64,000 nucleotides of DNA from Thiolinea disciformis DSM 14473 (GTDB taxonomy: Bacteria; Pseudomonadota; Gammaproteobacteria; Thiotrichales; Thiotrichaceae). Below the pieces are notes generated by a model. That model saw only the letters and a list, made by a program, of their open reading frames with translations. It was not told where the DNA came from and did no database searches. Numbering within the stretch: the stretch's first letter is position 1; every line of letters starts with the position of its first letter. Of this stretch, positions 47,240 to 55,801 are shown piece by piece. Made by a program: the position numbers and the translations under genes. The stretch spans positions 1 to 64,000 of the forward strand of contig NZ_AQVE01000024.1 in NCBI RefSeq assembly GCF_000371925.1, written 5' to 3'.

Positions 47240-47977
47240 TTATAATTTAAATGCCACGATGGAGGCAAACATGAAATCTTTGAACCACTCAAGACTACGC
47301 GCAAAACCTGCTTGTTGTAAGCGCTGATGATGAGCCTCTACAGTATCAGGGATGAGCACATTTTCTAACGCAGAACGTTTTTGACTAATTTCTAATTCCG
47401 AATAACCATTGGCTCGTTTAAATTCCAAATACCAATCGGTTAACAAGCTTTGATCTACTGGATCAGCGTGCTGGCACTTTTCAGACAGAATCAAAATTCC
47501 CTGAGGATTAAGTGCCTCGTAACAGCGCTGTAATAATGCTAAGCGTTGGTTTGGCGGTACAAATTGCAAGGTGAAATTCAGTACAATGACTGAAGCATTG
47601 TGCATGGGTACATCACCAATATCGGCGCAAATCAACTGAAAAACACCCTCGGGGAGATGACGTTGCAAAGTTTTCTCGCAGCGCTGCACCATAGCTTCAG
47701 AATTATCAACCGCAATATAAGTCACCCCACTTTGCCGCACTTGGCTAGCCATTGCTAAAGTGGCAGCACCTAAAGAGCAACCTAAATCATAAATCGCTGA
47801 ATTCGGTTGGGCATAAAGCCTAGCTAGTACGCCTAATTGGCTGATCACGGTTTCATAGCCCGGAATCGAACGACGTACCATGTCAGGAAATACGTCCGCC
47901 ACCGCCGCAGTAAATGCAAAATCCACGATTGCTTGTGGCTCGGCAAAGACTCGATCGCGTTTGCTTAACTCACTCAT
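47240..47977 (-). CDS. cmoA: Carboxy-S-adenosyl-L-methionine synthase CmoA
   Basis: The 245-residue protein has VFPDMVRRSIPGYETVISQL, the SAM/carboxy-SAM-binding IYDLGCSLGAATLAM, and LNFTLQFVPPNQRL, as in E. coli CmoA. It converts SAM and prephenate to carboxy-SAM, the donor used by CmoB. Its start overlaps the stop of the SDR gene by four bases (ATGA), so these two are translationally coupled, unlike the cmoA-cmoB pairing in E. coli. Confidence 0.95.
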   Translation of the reverse strand: MSELSKRDRVFAEPQAIVDFAFTAAVADVFPDMVRRSIPGYETVISQLGVLARLYAQPNSAIYDLGCSLGAATLAMASQVRQSGVTYIAVDNSEAMVQRCEKTLQRHLPEGVFQLICADIGDVPMHNASVIVLNFTLQFVPPNQRLALLQRCYEALNPQGILILSEKCQHADPVDQSLLTDWYLEFKRANGYSELEISQKRSALENVLIPDTVEAHHQRLQQAGFARSLEWFKDFMFASIVAFKL

Positions 47978-48765
47978 ACGTCAACAGATTCACCACGCCA
48001 TGCTAAATCAGCTGGCAAGCGCTCAAAGCGAATAATCTCACCACTTCGCCTACCGGCATCAGCGCCCATGAAATACAAATAAGGACCGACGATAGCTTGG
48101 GGTAGCGCTAAGTTTTCGGCAGGATCGCCCGGATAATTCAATACCCGTAAACGTGTACGTACTGGCCCTGTATCAATGCTATTCACGCGCACAAAATGCT
48201 CTGTTGTATCACACTCTTTAGCAAGGATACTGGCAAAAGCATCTAGCGCTGCTTTACTGACACCATAAGCACCATAATAGGGTTTATCTGAGCTATCACT
48301 GGAAAAGATAATCGCAGGGTCGGGGGAAATTTCTAACAAAGGCAAGCACGCACGAACTAAACGGAAATTGGCCGTGAGATTAGCGGTCAACATCTGATCC
48401 CACATGGCAAAATCATGATGACGAATCGGCATAAAGGCACTTAACCAAGCTGCATTTAAGACCAAACCGTCGAGACGACCTAATTCCTCAGCGATCATGT
48501 GTACCAATTGTTCGTAGGCGCTCGGTTCCGCTTTGGTTAAATCCAATTCACAAATAACTGGCTCTGGGTAAGCTGCACTGACAATTTCATCGTAAACTTC
48601 ATTCAATAAATTGGTTTGCTTATCCACCAACACGAGCGTTGCACCAAAACGTGCATATTGAATAGCCACGGCACGACCAATGCCCATGGCCGCACCGGTT
48701 ACCAGAATGACACGATCTTTAAACATCGCTGCGGCGGGAACATAATCCAGTAAGTCCTTGTGCAT
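47974..48765 (-). CDS. Short-chain dehydrogenase/reductase, YciK-like
   Basis: The 263-residue protein has the NAD(P)-binding VILVTGAAMGIGRAVAIQYA, LDGLVLNAAWL (NAG-type motif altered to NAA), catalytic Ser in IIFSSDSSDKPY and Tyr/Lys in YGVSKAALDA. The spacing and the C-terminal YLYFMGADAGRRSGEIIRF follow E. coli YciK, an SDR of unknown substrate. It is the first gene of a two-gene unit with cmoA. Confidence 0.82.
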   Translation of the reverse strand: MHKDLLDYVPAAAMFKDRVILVTGAAMGIGRAVAIQYARFGATLVLVDKQTNLLNEVYDEIVSAAYPEPVICELDLTKAEPSAYEQLVHMIAEELGRLDGLVLNAAWLSAFMPIRHHDFAMWDQMLTANLTANFRLVRACLPLLEISPDPAIIFSSDSSDKPYYGAYGVSKAALDAFASILAKECDTTEHFVRVNSIDTGPVRTRLRVLNYPGDPAENLALPQAIVGPYLYFMGADAGRRSGEIIRFERLPADLAWRGESVDV

Positions 48766-48829
48766 AGAGCCTATATCCTGACACCGAAAAGCCGCGATGA
48801 TAGCGCGAAACCAAAATTAGCTATAGGGG

Positions 48830-48850
48830 AAAACGCAAAAGTAGCGTTTT
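48830..48850 (-). terminator. Weak terminator after the YchJ-like gene
   Basis: AAAACGC (48830-48836) and GCGTTTT (48844-48850) form a 7-bp stem; read on the minus strand the stem ends in TTTT. It overlaps the stop of the YchJ-like gene and may act in both directions. Confidence 0.45.
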
Positions 48851-49227
48851 TATTGATGTACACCAGCCAAATAAACCCAGCGCCCGTTTTCGCGCACGAA
48901 ACGACTTATCTCATGGAGCGCTTGCTCCTGATGGTTTTCACTAAATCTTGCAGTGAATTCGACGATGCCCTCTTGATCGTCAGATCCACCCTGTTCAGTA
49001 CATTCAATCGTCAAGCCAAGCCATTGAATAGAATGGCTTTGCATTAAACTTTTTAGTGTGGGGCGGGTGTGCTTGCTCCACGTGCGATGCAAATAAGCGG
49101 CGTCACCTAATACATAAGCGCTATAACGGGAGCGCATTAATAATTCAGCAGTAGGGGCGGCTTTGCCCTGATGAAAGGGGCGGCAACATTCGTTATACCA
49201 TTGACCTGATTGGCAAGGACACAGCAT
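48850..49227 (-). CDS. YchJ family SEC-C-motif protein
   Basis: The 125-residue protein starts with the metal-binding SEC-C motif CPCQSGQWYNECC, then AELLMRSRYSAYVLGDAAYL, WLGLTIECTEQGG and ends LHEISRFVRENGRWVYLAG, the layout of YchJ/UPF0225 proteins. The family binds zinc and has an NTF2-like fold; its function is unknown. An AGGAG ribosome site lies upstream (minus strand, near 49234). Confidence 0.88.
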   Translation of the reverse strand: MLCPCQSGQWYNECCRPFHQGKAAPTAELLMRSRYSAYVLGDAAYLHRTWSKHTRPTLKSLMQSHSIQWLGLTIECTEQGGSDDQEGIVEFTARFSENHQEQALHEISRFVRENGRWVYLAGVHQ

Positions 49228-49432
49228 AAAAACTCCTCATCCAAAAAATGCTTTCTAAACTAATCAACCCACCAAATTCAATAATTTCTGCACACCAACA
49301 GGATTTGCTACAGCTTCATAAAACTTTACATTCACCCAGTATTCTAGCAACACGACAAGGGCATGATAGCTTCCATACCAGCTAAGCACTGGTGAACGAA
49401 AATGCAAACTTATTCTTGTTAAAGGAAATATC

Positions 49433-49837
49433 ATGAACGACAATACAGCCAATACTACTACTGATAACACTGAGAAAACCCAGCAAAACCACTCAGCACA
49501 AGACAGTCAGCAACACGAAACGTCAACAAACACCAATCCTGAGCCAGAAAAGCGTTGTGGTCACAAACATCCTTATGGCCCGCAACATTGTAGCCATGCC
49601 GATTGGCAACACTGGAAACAGTATCGTTGGAAAAAAATTGCTGCGGTGATCGGTTTAGTCTTCCTTGGCTTTTTTATCGGCAAGGTCACTAGCCATCATC
49701 ACGGTCATCCAGGTTATGGGCATCACGGTTATTATCAACAAGCACCGATGATGCATATGCCTTATCAAGCTGCGCCGATGCCTTATTATCAACAGCCCGC
49801 ACCGGTAGCACCAATGCAGCCTAATGTGCAACGCTAA
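49433..49837 (+). CDS. His/Tyr/Pro-rich single-pass membrane protein, unknown
   Basis: The 134-residue protein has a Thr/Asn/Gln-rich N terminus (residues 1-38), a Cys/His segment CGHKHPYGPQHCSHADWQHW, a basic patch, one membrane helix (AAVIGLVFLGFFIGKV) and a periplasmic tail rich in His, Tyr, Met and Pro (SHHHGHPGYGHHGYYQQAPM). The positive-inside rule puts the tail outside. The His and Met content suggests copper, nickel or zinc binding. It precedes a two-component system by 72 bases with a hairpin between. An AGGAA ribosome site precedes the ATG. I do not recognise the family. Confidence 0.7.
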   Translation: MNDNTANTTTDNTEKTQQNHSAQDSQQHETSTNTNPEPEKRCGHKHPYGPQHCSHADWQHWKQYRWKKIAAVIGLVFLGFFIGKVTSHHHGHPGYGHHGYYQQAPMMHMPYQAAPMPYYQQPAPVAPMQPNVQR

Positions 49838-49869
49838 TCAAAAATGACATACACTACTGTGTAGCAAAG

Positions 49870-49891
49870 CAAGGTCACTTCGGTGGCCTTG
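49870..49891 (+). terminator. UUCG-capped hairpin before the two-component system
   Basis: CAAGGTCAC (49870-49878) pairs with GTGGCCTTG (49883-49891), one G-T wobble, around a TTCG tetraloop, a very stable form. TTGGTTT follows. It may end the upstream His-rich transcript partially, so that regulator expression is set by readthrough. Confidence 0.6.
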
Positions 49892-49909
49892 TTGGTTTAG
49901 GAGAAGGCG

Positions 49910-50614
49910 ATGGAAGTGCTCTTGATTGATGATGATGTGCGTTTAAGTGCCATGGTGGCGCAATATTTAGCTAATGCAGGCTATCAAATTACTAGCGCAC
50001 ACACGGGGCAAGCTGGCCTAGCAGCCGCTAAACGTGGTGGGTGGGATTTAATTATTCTTGATTTAATGTTGCCCGATGCGGACGGTTTGGAGTTATGTCG
50101 CCAGTTACGCTATCACTCAAGCACTAGCGCGATTCCGATTCTTATGCTTACTGCGCGCGGTGATGCCACTGATCGCGTGATTGGCTTAGAAATGGGCGCA
50201 GATGATTATCTACCCAAGCCCTTTGAACCAGCGGAATTACGGGCGCGTTTAAAAGCCATTCTACGCCGTGGTCAACATTCCGCCCAGCAACAAGCTTTAT
50301 TACGCTTTGGTCGCTTAGAAATCGATCGCGATGCGCGTGAGCTACGGGTTGATGGTCAAATGCGCGAAGTAACCGCCTATCAATTTGATCTTCTCGTTGC
50401 CATGGCGGAACGTGCCGGTCGTGTACTCAGTCGCGAGCAATTATTAGATATGGTGAAAGGCGAACCCTTGGAAGCTTTTGATCGTTCGATTGATGTACAT
50501 ATTTCACGCTTACGGGCGGCCATTGAAGACGATCCGAAACATCCGCGCCGTATTATTACTTTGCGCGGCTCTGGCTATATGTTTGCTCGCAGTCAAGATG
50601 GAGAGGATGCATGA
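49910..50614 (+). CDS. OmpR/PhoB-type response regulator
   Basis: The 234-residue protein has a receiver domain (MEVLLIDDDVRLSAMVAQYL, acceptor Asp51 in IILDLMLPDADG, MLTARGD, Lys in YLPKPFEP) and a winged-helix DNA-binding domain (LDMVKGEPLEAFDRSIDVHI and ITLRGSGYMFA). It is coupled by ATGA overlap to the sensor kinase that follows. The C-terminal part resembles CpxR/RstA-type regulators of envelope and metal responses. Confidence 0.93.
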   Translation: MEVLLIDDDVRLSAMVAQYLANAGYQITSAHTGQAGLAAAKRGGWDLIILDLMLPDADGLELCRQLRYHSSTSAIPILMLTARGDATDRVIGLEMGADDYLPKPFEPAELRARLKAILRRGQHSAQQQALLRFGRLEIDRDARELRVDGQMREVTAYQFDLLVAMAERAGRVLSREQLLDMVKGEPLEAFDRSIDVHISRLRAAIEDDPKHPRRIITLRGSGYMFARSQDGEDA

Positions 50615-51741
50615 GTGCTGGGCAAGAAGATTATAAAAAATGCGGGCCACCGCTTAAAATTAAGAAACGCCGCCTGCGTAAACGCCTTGAGCAACATTGG
50701 CAAGCTAAAGATAGTAAGTTTTACGAATCGAGATTTCATAACAGTCGCCTGCGCAAACATTTGTTTTTGCAAATTTATTTTGTAGTTCTCGCCAGTATTA
50801 TTACACTGGCTCTAGTCTTCGGCACTTTAGCTTTTCTACATGATCACCACCCCGCCCCCCATCAGCGCGCTGATCGCCCGCCTATTTTCTTTATGATTTT
50901 TATCTCGGTTGCTGTCGTTGGTCTTGCGGCCTACCCGATTTCACGCCGACTCACGCATCGTTTAGATCGCTTAAAACAAGGCGTGGAGGCTTTGGGCGCA
51001 GGCCACTTATCGACGCGTGTCGAAGTACAAGGTCAAGATGAAATCGCCTTGTTAGCGCGCAGTTTCAATCAATCCGCCGAGCGGATTCAAATCCTAGTGA
51101 ATAATCATCGCCAATTATTAGCAAATGCCTCGCACGAATTACGCTCCCCATTGGCGCGTTTGCGTATGGGCTTGGAATTAATTGCGGAACAGGAGTCAGC
51201 GCAAACAGCAAACCTTGCACCGTTGCGTCAAGATATTCGCGAGCTGGATCAATTAGTAGAAGAAATTTTGCTGGCCAGCCGCTTAGATACCCCTGAAATT
51301 CCTTTGGAAAACAAACCTGTGGATTTAGATGGCTTAGTGGCTGAAGAATGCGCACGTTTGCAGCTTGAATGCGAGACCCAAGCAGTGACGTTACTAGGTG
51401 ATGCGCGTTTATTGCGCCGCTTATTGCGTAACTTATTGGAAAATGCGACCCGCCATGGGGGTGGTGAAATCGAAGCTAGTTTAACCCTACTACAACCCAC
51501 CCTAGCACAAATTAAGATTGCTGATCGCGGTAAAGGCATTCCTGACGAGGAGCGAAGTCGTATTTTTGAACCGTTTTATCGCCCTGCTGGGCACGGCGAA
51601 GGACAAGGTGGATGGGGTTTAGGCTTAAGTTTAGTCAAGCAAATCGCAGAGCGACATGGTGGACAAGTACGTTGTTTAGCACGTGAAGGCGGCGGTACTC
51701 GCTTTGAAGTGGATTTGCCAATCACACGCTCCCCTGTTTAA
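50611..51741 (+). CDS. Two-component sensor histidine kinase with short His/Pro-rich periplasmic loop
   Basis: The 376-residue protein has an unusually basic cytoplasmic N terminus of 50 residues, two membrane helices (about 51-76 and 92-110) with only some 15 residues between them (HDHHPAPHQRADRPP), a HAMP domain, the H-box NASHELRSPLARLRMGLEL (His175) and HATPase motifs NLLENATRHGG, DRGKGIPDEE and GGWGLGLSLVKQI. The tiny periplasmic loop cannot hold a usual sensor domain; its histidines match the His-rich tail of the protein encoded upstream, so sensing through that partner or direct metal binding is possible. Confidence 0.92.
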   Translation: MSAGQEDYKKCGPPLKIKKRRLRKRLEQHWQAKDSKFYESRFHNSRLRKHLFLQIYFVVLASIITLALVFGTLAFLHDHHPAPHQRADRPPIFFMIFISVAVVGLAAYPISRRLTHRLDRLKQGVEALGAGHLSTRVEVQGQDEIALLARSFNQSAERIQILVNNHRQLLANASHELRSPLARLRMGLELIAEQESAQTANLAPLRQDIRELDQLVEEILLASRLDTPEIPLENKPVDLDGLVAEECARLQLECETQAVTLLGDARLLRRLLRNLLENATRHGGGEIEASLTLLQPTLAQIKIADRGKGIPDEERSRIFEPFYRPAGHGEGQGGWGLGLSLVKQIAERHGGQVRCLAREGGGTRFEVDLPITRSPV

Positions 51742-51810
51742 AGGATTTACAAGACTGCCTAATTCACCGATGATTCTGCCCCATCCAGAATATCATTGCA
51801 GAGCAAGCGC

Positions 51811-53340
51811 ATGAGCGAGACAACAAAATCAGTAGCTAGCTGGGAAGAAACCCTTAATTCCGTTCTCGAGCCGCGTATACGTACCATGTTTTTTTTAGGC
51901 TTTGCTGCGGGCATTCCCATTCTACTGATTTTCTCATCGTTATCATTGTGGCTGGGTGAAGCAGGCGTTGAGAAAAAGACAGTTACTTTTTTTAGTTGGG
52001 CCGCCTTAGGCTATTCCTTCAAATTTGTTTGGGCACCTTTGGTTGATACCCTACCCCTTCCTTGGCTTACCCAGCGTTTTGGGCGACGCCGTAGCTGGAT
52101 GCTGGTGGCACAAGCTTTTATCATGCTCGCGATTATCTTAATGGCCAGTGTTGATCCTGCCGCGAATTTAAACAACCTAAAACTCATGGCAATCGCAGCG
52201 GTTTTGCTAGGCTTTTCATCAGCCACCCAAGATATTGTGATTGATGCCTATCGGATTGAATCCGCTGATACCACACTCCAAGCGATGATGTCCTCCAGCT
52301 ATATTGCAGGTTATCGACTCGGCATGGTTGTAGCCGGTGCTGGCGCTTTGTACCTTGCTTCATTATTTGGCTCGGAAAAAACGCATTATGTGTACGAAGC
52401 ATGGCGTTGGACTTATTACATTATGGCCGCCATGATGTTAGTTGGCGTAGTAACCACTCTCATTATTACTGAACCCAGCCCCACGACCCTACGTACACGT
52501 CAGTATGCGACCCATGAATATTTGCGCTTAGTGGCACTTTTTGCTGTGGGAATAGCAAGCTTTATCTTGGTATTTTATGCGCTGAGTGTACGTGAGCAAA
52601 ACCCCTTGGGCGTTTTCTTAAGTTTCCTACGTGAAACCAGCCATTTTGGACTTGCGCTCGCGGCTGCCATAACCGCCGGATGGCTAACCGTCAAAATAGG
52701 ATTAATCGACCAGCAGATCGCCTATGAAACGTGGATAGAGCCCATTCTCGATTTTTTCAAACGCTATGGCCTCGCTACTGCCCTGCTCTTATTAACTTTA
52801 ATTGGTTTATATCGCATTAGTGACATTGTGCTCGGTGTGATCTCCAATGTGTTTTATCAAGATATGGGCTTCACCAAACCTGAAATTGCTACCGCAGTAA
52901 AAACCTTTGGCGTCTTGGTCAGTATTGGCGGGGGCTTTTTAGGAGGCTTATTCGCAGCACGCTTTGGTGTGTTTAAAGCTTTATTGTGGGGTGCAATACT
53001 CGCCGCACTTAGCAATCTCACGTTCGTGGCACTCGCACAAGCCGGTCATAACCTAGTACTGATGTATAGCGCTATTACTGCCGACAATTTAGCGGCGGGC
53101 TTTGCGGGCGCTGCCTTTATAGCTTTTTTATCCTCACTGACCAATGTCTCCTTTACCGCCGTTCAATACGCGATTTTCAGCTCCCTAATGACCTTAATTC
53201 CTAAAGTATTAGGGGGTTATTCAGGAACCATTGTCGAAAATATCGGGTACTCGCAGTTTTTTATTGGCACCACCCTGATCGGCCTGCCGATTATTATTTT
53301 AGTTATATGGGCAGGCAAACGCTTGGAAATTAATAGTTAA
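51811..53340 (+). CDS. ampG: AmpG-type muropeptide permease (MFS)
   Basis: Start at 51811 (MSETTKSVASWEETL) is preferred to a TTG at 51796. The 509-residue protein has around 14 membrane helices and the AmpG signatures LGFAAGIPILLIFSSLSLWL, SFKFVWAPLVDTLPLPWL, GRRRSWML, and SSATQDIVIDAYRIE. It imports anhydro-muropeptides for cell-wall recycling. ampD, acting on the same products, is 6.5 kb away in this window. Its stop codon abuts the stop of convergent lptG with no base between. Confidence 0.88.
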   Translation: MSETTKSVASWEETLNSVLEPRIRTMFFLGFAAGIPILLIFSSLSLWLGEAGVEKKTVTFFSWAALGYSFKFVWAPLVDTLPLPWLTQRFGRRRSWMLVAQAFIMLAIILMASVDPAANLNNLKLMAIAAVLLGFSSATQDIVIDAYRIESADTTLQAMMSSSYIAGYRLGMVVAGAGALYLASLFGSEKTHYVYEAWRWTYYIMAAMMLVGVVTTLIITEPSPTTLRTRQYATHEYLRLVALFAVGIASFILVFYALSVREQNPLGVFLSFLRETSHFGLALAAAITAGWLTVKIGLIDQQIAYETWIEPILDFFKRYGLATALLLLTLIGLYRISDIVLGVISNVFYQDMGFTKPEIATAVKTFGVLVSIGGGFLGGLFAARFGVFKALLWGAILAALSNLTFVALAQAGHNLVLMYSAITADNLAAGFAGAAFIAFLSSLTNVSFTAVQYAIFSSLMTLIPKVLGGYSGTIVENIGYSQFFIGTTLIGLPIIILVIWAGKRLEINS

Positions 53341-54408
53341 TCAACGAATCCGGCGCAATAAGAACAAGCCCGCACCAGTAAATGCAATTAAGGGCAAAAC
53401 CGCAGACCAAAAAGGTGATATCCCATACACAAGCCCTGTATTGCTGACAATACGATCCAGCAACAAATAAGCAATGCCGATCAGAATGCCGATAAAGATG
53501 CGCTGCCCTGCCCCAGCATTGCGTTGAAAACCAAATACCAAAGGAGCCGCAAGAATAAGCATCACTAAGGTTGATAAGGGTGTGGTGAAATGTTTCCAAT
53601 ATTCCAGTTCAAAGCGCTCACTGCTCAACGCATTTTCTTTCTGATGCGCGATGTATTGCGCTAACTCGTTGGCCGCTAATTGATCCGGCTGCACAGTAGC
53701 AATACTCAACATATTGTCCGGCAATAACTTCTCAACGTCCAAAATTGCATGTTTCTCGATGCTTACTCCCGAGCGTTTAAGGTACTTATCCAACACTTGC
53801 TGTAATTGCCAAGTATTCGCTTGGCGAGTGGCAGTTTCAGCGCTCAGAATGCGGCTGATGCCACCTTCGTCGAGATTAATTTCATAAACCGTTAAACCAT
53901 CTACTTTGGCTTCTGACCATATTTTGTCAATATGAATCAGACTATTGCCATTTTTTAGCCAAACACCTGCATCCGAAACCGCGACCTCTTGCTGTAAATG
54001 ACTAATTTTAAAATTCTCGGCATAGCTTTCACTACGGGGCGCTACCCACTCACCTAACGCAAAAGCAGCGACACTTAGCACGACACCTAACTGTAAGGTG
54101 ATGCTTACAATCCGCGCTAATGACATTCCTGCGGCACGCATCGCAACAATTTCGCTATTCGAGGCCATCGTCCCCAAACCCATCAAACTTCCAATCAAAA
54201 CGGCGTAGGGAAAGTTGGTGTATAAAGTACGTGGAAAGCGATATAGCACATATAATAAAGCCTGCGCTGTGCCATAACGTGTGTCTGCATCGACATCACC
54301 TAATTCAGCAAGAAAATCAAATAAGCCAAATAATAAGCTGAGGGCAATCCAAGCCACTACAATACTGGCTAGTAAATTACGCCATAAATAGCGTGAAATA
54401 AGGCTCAT
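53341..54408 (-). CDS. lptG: LPS export ABC transporter permease LptG
   Basis: Start at 54408 (MSLISRYLWRNLLASIVVAW) overlaps the lptF stop by ATGA; a longer frame lies inside lptF. The 355-residue protein has the YjgP/YjgQ fold: three N-terminal helices, NSEIVAMRAAGMSLARIVSI (coupling helix for LptB), a periplasmic beta-jellyroll, and three C-terminal helices. With LptF and LptB it extracts lipopolysaccharide from the inner membrane. Confidence 0.95.
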   Translation of the reverse strand: MSLISRYLWRNLLASIVVAWIALSLLFGLFDFLAELGDVDADTRYGTAQALLYVLYRFPRTLYTNFPYAVLIGSLMGLGTMASNSEIVAMRAAGMSLARIVSITLQLGVVLSVAAFALGEWVAPRSESYAENFKISHLQQEVAVSDAGVWLKNGNSLIHIDKIWSEAKVDGLTVYEINLDEGGISRILSAETATRQANTWQLQQVLDKYLKRSGVSIEKHAILDVEKLLPDNMLSIATVQPDQLAANELAQYIAHQKENALSSERFELEYWKHFTTPLSTLVMLILAAPLVFGFQRNAGAGQRIFIGILIGIAYLLLDRIVSNTGLVYGISPFWSAVLPLIAFTGAGLFLLRRIR

Positions 54409-55472
54409 GCGGGCTTTCCGTAATATTGGCGCAAAAACCATAAGCCGATAGCGATCACGATGATATGCACCCACCATAAGCCCAACCACATCGGCAATTT
54501 GCCATCATCCAGAAAACCGCGTGCGGTGATAAGTGCATTAGCATATAAGCCATATAATAAAATTGCCCAAGCTACCTTACTGTAGCGTCCTTGACGCGGC
54601 TTCGTATAACTCAAGGGAAAAGCAATAAAGGCTAAGACAGGGGTGGTTAAAATCACGGATAAACGCCATTGCAATTCAATCCAAGCAGCGTTGTCATTCA
54701 TGCTTAATAAAGTGCTGGTGGGCAAGGAGGCTAATTCAGGCGCTTTATCAAAATTACGCAAAGGAATACGAATACCATGTTCGGCAAAACGTACCACGGT
54801 CATCCCACCACGCTCAGGATCATTCTCATAGCGATAGCCATCACGGATTTGCAAGAAACGCTCCCCCGTCACCGAATCAATAAATAGCATAGCCGAGCGC
54901 GCCCATACTAAAACCTCACTCTTATCTTGCTGGAGGCGTACAAAAAACTTTTCCATCACCGTGCGAGATTCGTCGATGGACTCCGCCAAGATTGTATAAT
55001 TTTTAGTTTTATTGCCAGTGGTTACGAACTGTCCAGCGGGAATGCCAGCCGCTTCAGGGCGTTGTTGAACTTCACGCAATAAACTTTCGTGGTTTTGCTC
55101 CAAACGAGGCGCCAACCACAATACCGCCAGTGCCATTAATAAGCTGAGTGGCAAGACAAAACTAAAAATGGCACGGTAAAATTGCTTGGGTCCCACGCCA
55201 GCCGCTTGTAAAGCAACCATTTCAGAGTCGCGATATAAACGGCTAAAAGCCAACATCATGCCAATTAATAAAGCAACAGGCGTTAGTCTTATCAGCGTTT
55301 TTAAAGAACCATAGCTGAGTAGACCACCCAAAAGATCCACTGGTAAGTTGCCATTGCTCGCATTTGCTAATAATCTAACAAAGGTATTACCAATAATAAT
55401 GAGTGATAAAACCAGCAAGGTAGCAAAAAAACTCAGCGCAATCTCTTTAAACAAGTAGCGATTGAGTATCAT
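54405..55472 (-). CDS. lptF: LPS export ABC transporter permease LptF
   Basis: The 355-residue protein starts MILNRYLFKEIALSFFATLL, has SEMVALQAAGVGPKQFYRAI (LptB-coupling helix), a periplasmic domain with RYENDPERGGMTVVRFAEHG, and C-terminal helices starting near VILTTPVLAFIAFPLSYTKP. Typical LptF. It is the first gene of lptF-lptG, with the promoter presumably within 55473-55737. Confidence 0.95.
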   Translation of the reverse strand: MILNRYLFKEIALSFFATLLVLSLIIIGNTFVRLLANASNGNLPVDLLGGLLSYGSLKTLIRLTPVALLIGMMLAFSRLYRDSEMVALQAAGVGPKQFYRAIFSFVLPLSLLMALAVLWLAPRLEQNHESLLREVQQRPEAAGIPAGQFVTTGNKTKNYTILAESIDESRTVMEKFFVRLQQDKSEVLVWARSAMLFIDSVTGERFLQIRDGYRYENDPERGGMTVVRFAEHGIRIPLRNFDKAPELASLPTSTLLSMNDNAAWIELQWRLSVILTTPVLAFIAFPLSYTKPRQGRYSKVAWAILLYGLYANALITARGFLDDGKLPMWLGLWWVHIIVIAIGLWFLRQYYGKPA

Positions 55473-55801
55473 TTCGACAATTTTTATCGGTTAAATTTGA
55501 AATATTAGCGCATACATTAATTTTTAGCCGTGTTTAGACGGGTGTATAGTATTATTATCCAGTGTTTGAGCAAAAAAGGTACTTTCCTTAACGGGCTTGA
55601 TTGCATATAGTCCAGCCGTATTGCTACTGCGCTCAAATATGATCATTATTCGATCATTTTACTGACAGATCACCTAGACAAACAAGCGCTCCACTAGACA
55701 AGTCTGGTTTAAGCGAGTTGCTGTGTAGGAGTAGGGGCGTGAAAAACAACTTAACCCGGCCAGCCGGTTCTTTATTATTTGCAGAAATATTCATAAGACG
55801 T
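55473..55801. other. 329-base divergent region between lptF and the ankyrin gene
   Basis: This holds the promoter for lptF (minus) and the leader of the ankyrin gene (plus). TGATCATT/CGATCATT is repeated near 55640-55660 and CTAGACAA is repeated near 55674 and 55693. A GTG at 55739 after GGAG is a possible earlier start for the ankyrin protein. No RNA gene seen. Confidence 0.4.

Noticed and set aside
49264-49470. Minus-strand ORF with hydrophobic start
   Set aside because: It begins inside the His-rich gene and its hydrophobicity comes from antisense reading; no ribosome site.
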